Source of the DNA: Bacteroidota bacterium
GTDB lineage: Bacteria; Bacteroidota; Bacteroidia; Chitinophagales; Chitinophagaceae
Assembly: GCA_013285915.1 (NCBI GenBank)
Contig: JABDGS010000022.1
Location: forward strand, 633-44,725
Reading direction: 5' to 3'
Length of the DNA stretch: 44,093 bases
Of the stretch, positions 7,936-14,015 are shown piece by piece. Position numbers and translations under genes: made by a program. Numbering within the stretch: the first letter of the stretch is position 1; each line of letters opens with the position of its first letter. A model generated the notes under the pieces. It was not told the origin of the DNA, ran no database searches, and saw nothing but the letters and a program-made list of their open reading frames with translations.

Positions 7936-8235
7936 TCAACGATATTTATTTTTGGGATGTCTTTTGGCGTGGTGAACAGAGCTAATAAAAATCTCTTTGT
8001 TCTTTTTGTAGATTTTGAAAGCTATAATGTATGGAAATCCTTTTACTATTGCTTCGCGATAGCTAATCCTGCCTTTACTGCCATAATTTTCAGGGTGTAA
8101 ACCAATTTCTTCTATCCTGTTCCTCACAGCGGTTATGAATTTTTCGCCCAAACCCTCGCTTTTATCTTCATACCACTCATAGGCCTCATAATAGTCCTTG
8201 TAAGCCAATGGATGAAACCGGTACGAATAACTCAC
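7936..8235 (-). CDS. RelE/ParE-type toxin
   Basis: 99-aa basic protein of the ParE/RelE toxin superfamily. It has the typical YRFHPLAYKDYYEAYEWYE helix-forming start, the FPYIIAFKIYKKNKEIFI core beta strands and a C-terminal SVHHAKRHPKNKYR tail. Its start overlaps the stop region of the upstream antitoxin by 4 nt, as in co-translated toxin-antitoxin operons. Whether it inhibits gyrase (ParE-like) or the ribosome (RelE-like) cannot be told from sequence. Confidence 0.85.
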   Translation of the reverse strand: MSYSYRFHPLAYKDYYEAYEWYEDKSEGLGEKFITAVRNRIEEIGLHPENYGSKGRISYREAIVKGFPYIIAFKIYKKNKEIFISSVHHAKRHPKNKYR

Positions 8236-8495
8236 TTTTTATTTCTTTTAGCTTTATATGCAGCCCTTGCGCGGTTTTCAACTTCATCAAGCGAATAGGT
8301 TTTTACCTTCCCGCTTTCATAATCTTTAAACCTTTTATTCATCTCGGCTAAATAGGTTTTATCATCCCAAACCTCATCATTCACATGTTTGTCGGCAAAG
8401 GTTTTAACTACACCCAACACAGCTTTTTTTTCCTTACTGTTTAGTTTAATAAGGTAGTCGTTTATTTTTTTGTCTATCAACATATTCACAGACAT
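8232..8495 (-). CDS. Antitoxin partner of the ParE-type toxin
   Basis: 87-aa charged, mostly helical protein ending in a toxin-wrapping tail (SLDEVENRARAAYKAKRNKK) typical of antitoxins paired with ParE/RelE toxins in Bacteroidota. It precedes the toxin and overlaps it by 4 nt. The pair lies downstream of rpe on the same strand. Assignment rests mainly on size, composition and position. Confidence 0.78.
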   Translation of the reverse strand: MSVNMLIDKKINDYLIKLNSKEKKAVLGVVKTFADKHVNDEVWDDKTYLAEMNKRFKDYESGKVKTYSLDEVENRARAAYKAKRNKK

Positions 8496-8580
8496 ATATT
8501 CAGATTTATCTCCAAATTTAATAATTAAGTATCATTTGCGTTAATAGTAAGGCAGTTGCAATCTGCCTGTAATCATGGTT

Positions 8581-9228
8581 CTACAAACTTTTAAGTTTTG
8601 CTATTGTCGCCCTCGGGTCAGCAGATTTAAATATGGTATTGCCGGCCACAAGTACCTCAGCACCGCAGTGTACCAGTGCGCCTGCGTTCTCAACTGTAAT
8701 GCCGCCGTCAACCTCAATCAGCACGTCTACACCTTTCTCTTTTAAAAGTTGTTTTAAAGCCCGTATTTTATCAATCGTATGCGGTATAAACTTTTGGCCG
8801 CCAAAACCGGGGTTTACGCTCATTATAAGCACAATATCAATATCCTGTATAATATCACTTAAAAAATGTACGGGTGTGTGCGGGTTAATGGCCACGCCCG
8901 CCTTCATACCAAGGTTTTTTATTTGCTCAATATTGCGGTGCAGGTGCGGGCAAACTTCATAGTGCACTATTAAATGGTCTGCCCCCGCGTTTTTAAAATC
9001 CTGTGCAAATTTACCAGGTTCTTCAATCATCAGGTGCACATCGCAGGGCTTGTTGGTAGCCTTACGTATATGCTCAACAATAGGCAGGCCAAAGCTAATG
9101 TTGGGTACAAAACGGCCGTCCATAACATCAAGGTGCAGCCAGTCTGCCTCGCTGCTGTTAATCATATCGCATTCGTCCTGTAAGCGCAAAAAATTTGAAG
9201 CAAGAAACGACGGGGCTACTAAAGGCAT
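8581..9228 (-). CDS. rpe: Ribulose-phosphate 3-epimerase
   Basis: 215 aa, normal family length. Interconverts D-ribulose 5-phosphate and D-xylulose 5-phosphate in the pentose phosphate pathway (cytosolic, metal-dependent TIM barrel). Signatures: the N-terminal VAPSFLASNF, LHLDVMDGRFVPNISFG with metal-ligand His/Asp, HLMIEEP, MSVNPGFGGQKFI, and the second catalytic Asp in IEVDGGI. Followed on the same strand by a toxin-antitoxin pair. Confidence 0.96.
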   Translation of the reverse strand: MPLVAPSFLASNFLRLQDECDMINSSEADWLHLDVMDGRFVPNISFGLPIVEHIRKATNKPCDVHLMIEEPGKFAQDFKNAGADHLIVHYEVCPHLHRNIEQIKNLGMKAGVAINPHTPVHFLSDIIQDIDIVLIMSVNPGFGGQKFIPHTIDKIRALKQLLKEKGVDVLIEVDGGITVENAGALVHCGAEVLVAGNTIFKSADPRATIAKLKSL

Positions 9229-9291
9229 TGTATAAAGTTAAATGGCAAATGTTATTTACCTGCGAAGATATAACTAACATGCATAAGGTGC

Positions 9292-9759
9292 TCAGCTTGC
9301 AACCAGTACGTTGCGCAAAAAACTCTCTTCCAGCGATATGAATGTTTCCGTACGCTCAATGCCTTTTATTTTCTGCAGCTCATCGTGCAGCACAAAACGC
9401 AGTTGCTGAATGTCCTTACATACTATCTCTGCAAACATGCTGTAGTTGCCCGTGGTATAGTTTAAACGCACTATTTGTGGAATTTTTTTAAGTTCCTTTG
9501 CAACGGAGTCGTACAACGAACTTTTTTCCAGGTAAATGCCTATAAAGGCGATAACATCGTAGCCTAATTGCTTTAGATCTACATTTAATTTTGTACCTTT
9601 AACAATACCAATTTCTTCCAGTTTTTTAATACGTACATGAATGGTGCCGCCCGACACAAAAAGCTTTTTACCAAGGTCAGCATAAGAAATGCCGGCATTT
9701 TCCATCATTTCCTGGATTATTTGGTAGTCAAGTTTGTCTAAATTAGCTTTTCCGCTCAT
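9292..9759 (-). CDS. Lrp/AsnC family transcriptional regulator
   Basis: 155 aa. The N-terminal winged HTH (LDKLDYQIIQEMMENAGISYADLGKKLFVSGGTIHVRIKKLEEIGIV) is followed by the RAM/AsnC ligand-binding domain (VIAFIGIYLEKSS, YTTGNYSMFAEIVCKD). Such proteins sense amino acids or related small ligands and form octamers. It is alone between rpe and the divergent RNA gene; its target is not evident. Confidence 0.92.
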   Translation of the reverse strand: MSGKANLDKLDYQIIQEMMENAGISYADLGKKLFVSGGTIHVRIKKLEEIGIVKGTKLNVDLKQLGYDVIAFIGIYLEKSSLYDSVAKELKKIPQIVRLNYTTGNYSMFAEIVCKDIQQLRFVLHDELQKIKGIERTETFISLEESFLRNVLVAS

Positions 9760-9842
9760 TTTGCAGGTTTTATTAGAAAACTATTAAATAAAGACGTAAT
9801 ATAATAAACAATTTCTATATTTTTAAAAAAAATGTTGAAATA

Positions 9843-9875
9843 TTTGCATTTTGGAGCCATTTTTTTGTAATATTG
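9843..9875 (+). promoter_or_regulatory. Bacteroidota-type promoter for the tRNA-like RNA
   Basis: TTTG (9843-9846), 21-nt spacer, then TAATATTG (9868-9875), one mismatch from TAnnTTTG. The spacing equals that of the putative dnaN promoter in this window. The predicted transcript start lies about 28 nt before the RNA's 5' acceptor strand. Confidence 0.55.
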
Positions 9876-9910
9876 CACTGTTAAGTAACAAACAGGTAGC
9901 TCTTATATAC

Positions 9911-10080
9911 TGTGGGGTGATGAAATCTTGGCAGACATGCCCTCTCGTCTCGGGGGTGAAGATAACAGGATAAAGTAAAGCATAGAGTCGACCATACCAC
10001 GAGTTAGGCCGACCGGGGTTGACCACCAGACTTTGTGCTCTATCTAACTGCTTCGTGTAGGTTCGATCCCTACCCCTACA
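9911..10080 (+). ncRNA. tRNA-like RNA with a ~100-nt variable region
   Basis: A cloverleaf can be drawn. Acceptor stem TGTGGGG (9911-9917) pairs with CCCTACA (10074-10080). D-arm is ATG/CAT (9920-9922, 9936-9938) with a Leu-like loop containing TTGGCAGA. Anticodon-like arm is CCCTC/GGGGG (9940-9944, 9952-9956). T-arm is GTAGG-TTCGATC-CCTAC (10057-10073). Between the anticodon and T arms lie about 100 nt, including a 10-bp helix with G-U pairs: GCATAGAGTC (9980-9989) with GACTTTGTGC (10029-10038). The 7-nt anticodon-like loop TCGTCTC has C instead of the invariant U33 and a pyrimidine at 37, so decoding is doubtful. CCA is not encoded. A promoter-like site precedes it and a strong terminator follows 7 nt later. 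It could be a non-decoding tRNA-like RNA, a divergent class-II (Leu/Ser-like) tRNA, or a tRNA pseudogene. Confidence 0.6.
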
Positions 10081-10087
10081 GCTAATT

Positions 10088-10124
10088 AAAAGCCTTAAAG
10101 CATTACACGCTTTAAGGCTTTTTT
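10088..10124 (+). terminator. Strong intrinsic terminator of the tRNA-like RNA
   Basis: AAAAGCCTTAAAGC (10088-10101) pairs perfectly with GCTTTAAGGCTTTT around a 7-nt loop (ATTACAC), ending in a run of six T. Confidence 0.92.
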
Positions 10125-10201
10125 GTTTATTGAATTCCCTATCAAATAACAGCCGGTTGTATTTTAAAACATACTTAGATTGTACAATATGATTGTGTTG
10201 C

Positions 10202-10548
10202 ATGAAGGATAAATTTCTCTTATTTATTATTGTTTTACTCCCCTCTTTTAACAATTGCCAGCAACTGTTGTGCGCATTAATATTTACTTTTTGTTTAAGC
10301 AGATTGTAAACAATATTGTTAAGCACGCGGATTGTACAGCTTGTACTATACATATTGCTCAAAAGGGTAAAACATTTAGCCTGGTTGTGAAAGATAACGG
10401 AAAGGGTTTTAATAAAAAAATTATCAACCGCCACCGCAATGGGTTATATAATATGCAACAAAGGGCAAAGGATATTAAAGGCAATATCATTATTAACAGC
10501 GCACCGGGCTCGGGTACCGAAATAACATTACAGTGCAGTATTAAATAA
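10202..10548 (+). pseudogene. Collapsed sensor histidine kinase (signal peptide joined to ATPase domain)
   Basis: From ATG 10202 the first reading frame encodes a plausible signal peptide (MKDKFLLFIIVLLPSFNNC) and then stops at about 10309. From about 10255 another frame encodes only the C-terminal HATPase_c domain of a NarL/LytS-type histidine kinase: VRINIYFLFKQIVNNIVKHA (N box), VKDNGKGF (G1 box), GLYNMQQRAKDIKG and GSGTEITLQC (G2 region). The sensor, transmembrane and His-phosphorylation domains are absent. The two parts meet out of frame, so the simplest reading is an internal deletion of the middle of one kinase gene. A shared palindromic terminator separates it from convergent dnaN. 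Confidence 0.75.
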
Positions 10549-10583
10549 AAATGGCAAAAAACAATTATAGTTTTTGCCATTTT
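10548..10583. terminator. Bidirectional terminator between the kinase pseudogene and dnaN
   Basis: Perfect 13-bp arms AAAATGGCAAAAA (10548-10560) and TTTTTGCCATTTT (10571-10583) around a 10-nt loop. The A run and T run make it usable from both strands, as expected between convergent genes. Confidence 0.9.
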
Positions 10584-10607
10584 AACGTAAATATTTATTA
10601 TACAGTT

Positions 10608-11723
10608 TTAGCTGTTAAGCATCAACGGCATAACAAGCATCAATAGCTCCTCGCCCTCAGTTTCCTCTATTGGTTTAATAATGCCCGCTTTTGTTGGTGT
10701 TGAAAGTTCCATCTTTACCTCAACATTATCTGCGGCGTTAAGCATCTCAATCAAAAATTTTGCATTAAAAGCAATCTGCAGGTCTTCGCCATTATACTGG
10801 CAACTCATCCTTTCATTCCCCTCAAAACTAAAATCAACATCCTGGGCTGCAAGCTGCAATTCGCTGCCTGTTATGCTTAAGGCTACCTGGTTGGTGCTTT
10901 TATTACTGAATATGCTTACCCTGCGCAATGCACTCTGAAAGTCGCTTTTGTTTACTACCAGCTTATAGGGGTTGTCAACGGGTATAACAACCTTATAGTC
11001 TGGAAACCTGGCGTCAATAAGGCGGCAAATAAGCCTTGTTGAGCCGTGGGTTACAAACAAATGGTTGCTGTTGTAACTAACGGTTAACTCGTCGTCATTG
11101 TCTGGTATTGCATTTTTTAAAAGTGTCAATGGCTTTTTGGGCACTATAAAGCTGTCGGTTTTTGGGCAGCTTACATCAGTACGTTTGTAGCGCACAAGTC
11201 TGTGGGCGTCAGTAGCTACCATTTGCAGGCTTTTGGGCGTTAGTTCAAAAAAAACACCAGTCATGGCGGGGCGTAAATCATCGTTACTAACCGCAAAAAG
11301 TGTTTTATTTATACCTGTAACAAGGGCGCTGCTCGTCATTGTAAAGCTGTTGGTATCATCAGCAACTGGCTCTTTAGGAAAATTGTCAGGGTTTTCGCCC
11401 ATTACTTTATACTTACCGTTACTGCTTGTAATTTCTACTCCAAAACTTTTGTCAATATTAAAGGCAAGTGGCTGGTCAGATGTGTTTTTAAGCGCATCCA
11501 TTAATATTCTTGCCGGTATACAAACCTTGCCGTTATCCTTGCTCTCAACATCCATCTGCACCTGCATAACTGTTTCAAGGTCAGTTGCTGCCACATTCAG
11601 TTTCTTATCCTTTATATCAAATAAAAAATCTTCAAGTATTGGTAAAACAGTGTTTGCATTTATTACACCATTAATTTGCTGCAGGTGTTTTAGTAAGGCC
11701 GAGGACGAAACAATAAATTTCAT
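10608..11723 (-). CDS. dnaN: DNA polymerase III subunit beta (sliding clamp)
   Basis: 371 aa, full length. Ring-shaped processivity clamp of the replicative polymerase. N-terminal MKFIVSSSALLKHLQQINGV, NTVLPILEDFLF and AATDLETVM, central ATDAHRLVRYK, and the C-terminal LLMLVMPLMLNS ending (the usual MPM[R/N]-like tail) are diagnostic. It is not next to dnaA or recF here and is convergent with a kinase pseudogene. A good promoter (TTG-N21-TAGGTTTG) lies just upstream. Confidence 0.97.
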   Translation of the reverse strand: MKFIVSSSALLKHLQQINGVINANTVLPILEDFLFDIKDKKLNVAATDLETVMQVQMDVESKDNGKVCIPARILMDALKNTSDQPLAFNIDKSFGVEITSSNGKYKVMGENPDNFPKEPVADDTNSFTMTSSALVTGINKTLFAVSNDDLRPAMTGVFFELTPKSLQMVATDAHRLVRYKRTDVSCPKTDSFIVPKKPLTLLKNAIPDNDDELTVSYNSNHLFVTHGSTRLICRLIDARFPDYKVVIPVDNPYKLVVNKSDFQSALRRVSIFSNKSTNQVALSITGSELQLAAQDVDFSFEGNERMSCQYNGEDLQIAFNAKFLIEMLNAADNVEVKMELSTPTKAGIIKPIEETEGEELLMLVMPLMLNS

Positions 11724-11751
11724 ACACTATACTTAATTTGTTGTAGGGCAA

Positions 11752-11783
11752 CAAACCTACTGTAAATTGTTAATATTCCGCAA
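11752..11783 (-). promoter_or_regulatory. dnaN promoter, overlapped by a palindrome
   Basis: On the minus strand, TTG (11783-11781), a 21-nt spacer and TAGGTTTG (11759-11752), an exact TAnnTTTG match. An inverted repeat TTTGTTG/CAACAAA (11737-11743 and 11749-11755) overlaps the downstream end of the -7 element and covers the expected transcript start. Confidence 0.65.
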
Positions 11784-11835
11784 TTATGATGTTACAGGTT
11801 ATTAACAGGCAATGTTAATTATTGTATTTAAAAAA

Positions 11836-12246
11836 TCAGGCGGCTTGAATTGATGATAATATCTGCCGGAACTTTTCGCGCAATACCGGTTTCACAATAT
11901 ATCCTTTAACTGTATCGTACTGGCGCGATTTACTTACATCAAACTCATCAACCGATGAGCTAACCACGTAAATAATAACGGGTTTGACAAGTTCCTTTTT
12001 AAGGTGGCTATACTCCTCCAAAAACTCCCACCCATTCATTATGGGCATATTAACATCAAGAAAAATTACATCAGGTAACAGGTTATTATCCTGCACATTA
12101 TGCCTTAGGTAGTTAATGGCGTCCTCCCCGTTTGAATATATAACAATTTTTTCGGCAAAGCCCGTTGCCTCAATAGTCTTCCGGGCCGCAAATTGATAAA
12201 TACGGTCATCGTCAACCAGGAGAATATGTAATTTTGCCTGTTGCAT
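11836..12246 (-). CDS. Single-domain response regulator (CheY-like receiver)
   Basis: 136 aa, only a receiver domain. The acidic pocket is VDDD (11-14), the phospho-acceptor Asp64 is in FLDVNMP, the switch Ser is in VVSSS (about 95-97) and the conserved Lys119 is in YIVKP. No DNA-binding output is present, so it probably acts by protein contact in a phosphorelay. Its cognate kinase is not adjacent; the nearby kinase is a pseudogene. On its promoter side, TACTTTTG (12263-12270, minus strand) matches the -7 consensus exactly, 16 nt before the ATG. Confidence 0.92.
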   Translation of the reverse strand: MQQAKLHILLVDDDRIYQFAARKTIEATGFAEKIVIYSNGEDAINYLRHNVQDNNLLPDVIFLDVNMPIMNGWEFLEEYSHLKKELVKPVIIYVVSSSVDEFDVSKSRQYDTVKGYIVKPVLREKFRQILSSIQAA

Positions 12247-12262
12247 AGTAGGTACGAGAAAA

Positions 12263-12270
12263 CAAAAGTA
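12263..12270 (-). promoter_or_regulatory. -7 element of the response-regulator gene
   Basis: TACTTTTG on the minus strand is an exact TAnnTTTG match. No clear TTG -33 element was found at the usual distance. Confidence 0.5.
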
Positions 12271-12340
12271 GCTTGTTTTGTTTAACCATGCATTATAATC
12301 ATACTTAAAACACCTTATAATACCGCTCCGGAAATAAAAT

Positions 12341-12811
12341 ATGATTAAAAAAAACGTTTCCGTTGAAAAGTTATTGCAAAAAATTAAACATTATTGTGCC
12401 TACCAGGAGCGCAGTCACTACGAAACGAGGGAAAAATTATACTCCTTCGGGCTATCAAAACAGGCTGTTGAAAGCATGCTTACCCAGTTGATAACTGAGG
12501 ATTTTTTAAATGAAGAGAGATTTGCCTGCAGTTTTGCACGTGGAAAAATGCGTATAAAACACTGGGGAAAAGTAAAAATTAAATATGAGTTGAAGCAAAG
12601 GAGGGTTAGCGATTACAACATTAAAACAGCCCTGAAGCAGTTAGACGAGAGCGAATACATTGCTATCCTTCAAAAGCTTGTGTCACAAAAATGGGAGGCT
12701 TTTAAAACCGAGGTGGCCTTCGCCCGCCAGGCGAAAACGGTGGCATACCTGCTGCAAAAGGGCTTTGAATTGCCACTGGTGCAGGCAGCCATCAAAAACT
12801 GTGGAAATTGA
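12341..12811 (+). CDS. recX: Regulatory protein RecX
   Basis: 156 aa, normal size. RecX binds RecA filaments and limits recombinase activity. Three-helix repeat signatures are visible: YCAYQERSHYETREKLYSFG, VESMLTQLITEDFLNEERFACSFARGK and KIKYELKQRRVSDYNIKTAL. recA is not in the window. It is divergent from the response regulator and 104 nt before the tryptophan dioxygenase start. Confidence 0.93.
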   Translation: MIKKNVSVEKLLQKIKHYCAYQERSHYETREKLYSFGLSKQAVESMLTQLITEDFLNEERFACSFARGKMRIKHWGKVKIKYELKQRRVSDYNIKTALKQLDESEYIAILQKLVSQKWEAFKTEVAFARQAKTVAYLLQKGFELPLVQAAIKNCGN

Positions 12812-12915
12812 ATGCAACACCTAAAAAGACGGTTCAGGGTAATAGCATATTGCTGTCGTTATAATTTATGCTTTTAACCCCACTTTGCTTTTCTTTGCCC
12901 TATAACACTGCCAAT

Positions 12916-14004
12916 ATGGAAAATAAGAATATGTATTATGGCGATTACCTGCAGCTTGATACAATACTTAACAGCCAGCACCCCGTTAGCTTTTCAGCCC
13001 CGCACACGCCCGCACACGACGAAATGCTTTTTATAGTTATACACCAGGCCTATGAACTGTGGTTTAAACAGGTGTTGTTCGAGCTTGATTATGTAATGGA
13101 GGTTTTTACCAAAGACAGGATAAGCGATAACTCAGAAGATCTAAACCTTGTGCGCCACCGTCTTAGCCGTGTAATAAAAATACTTGAACTGCTTAATCAG
13201 CAGGTGAATATTCTTGATACCATGACCCCGCTGGACTTTTTGGCTTTCAGAAACCTGCTTACCCCTTCATCCGGCTTTCAAAGCAAACAATTCAGGCTTA
13301 TTGAAGCCAGGCTTGGGCTTGAAATGAACAAACGCCACCAGCACGACTATTATAAAAGGGTGAATGAAGGCGGTTTTAACGCAGAGGATTACAATGCAAT
13401 AAACAGTACCGAAAAACAGGAAAGCCTTTTGCAACAGGTAAATAACTGGCTGGAAAGAATGCCTTTTTTTGAAGAACGTTTTTGGCTGGCTTATAAACCG
13501 GTAACCGGAACAGAAGCAACAGGGCATTCATTTTGGGAAGATTACCGGCGCGTATACCAGCAGAGTTTAACGGAGCGGGAGAGAAGCAAGATACAGGACT
13601 TTGAGTATGTATTTTTTGAGAAAGCGGCCGAAGCATATTCGCCGGAACAACTTGGCATGCTTAGAAGCAGCTTTTCGTCAAAAGCATTAAGGGCAGCATT
13701 ATTTATTATGCTGTACCGCGATTTTCCGGTATTTCAAACATCCTACCAAATTCTCGACAGCCTTATTGAAATTGACCATGCCCTAAGCAACTGGCGGCAC
13801 AAACATTTTATTATGGTACGGCGTATGATAGGCATGCGTGTGGGTACTGGTAATACAACAGGCTCGGGCTATCTTGAAGGCGCATTAAGCAAGCATTATA
13901 TTTACAGAGACCTTGCAGGGCTGTCTACTTATCTTATCGAAAGAAGAAACCTGCCGGCATTGCCCGCAGAATTAATAAAACACTTAAGCTTTACGGTTTT
14001 TTAA
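12916..14004 (+). CDS. kynA: Tryptophan 2,3-dioxygenase
   Basis: Haem enzyme that opens the indole ring of L-tryptophan to N-formylkynurenine, the first step of the kynurenine route. Signatures: MYYGDYLQLDTIL, HDEMLFIVIHQAYELWFKQ, DFLAFRNLLTPSSGFQS, and LSNWRHKHFIMVRRMIG, which carries the proximal haem His, followed by GTGNTTGSGYLEGAL. An ATG 16 codons upstream (12868) gives a non-homologous leader, so the start at 12916 (MENKNMYYGDY) is preferred; 362 aa. No other kynurenine-pathway gene is adjacent. Confidence 0.95.
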   Translation: MENKNMYYGDYLQLDTILNSQHPVSFSAPHTPAHDEMLFIVIHQAYELWFKQVLFELDYVMEVFTKDRISDNSEDLNLVRHRLSRVIKILELLNQQVNILDTMTPLDFLAFRNLLTPSSGFQSKQFRLIEARLGLEMNKRHQHDYYKRVNEGGFNAEDYNAINSTEKQESLLQQVNNWLERMPFFEERFWLAYKPVTGTEATGHSFWEDYRRVYQQSLTERERSKIQDFEYVFFEKAAEAYSPEQLGMLRSSFSSKALRAALFIMLYRDFPVFQTSYQILDSLIEIDHALSNWRHKHFIMVRRMIGMRVGTGNTTGSGYLEGALSKHYIYRDLAGLSTYLIERRNLPALPAELIKHLSFTVF

Positions 14005-14015
14005 CTGCAAAAAAA

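Noticed and set aside
9911-10080. Group I intron or tmRNA interpretation of the tRNA-like RNA
   Set aside because: The insert is too short and lacks group I core motifs. The D-arm is tRNA-like, no tag-like open frame is evident, and it is much shorter than known tmRNAs.
9823-10434. 203-codon minus-strand open frame over the tRNA-like RNA and kinase remnant
   Set aside because: It is antisense to a well-structured RNA, its terminator and HATPase_c coding sequence, and the peptide has no recognisable domain.
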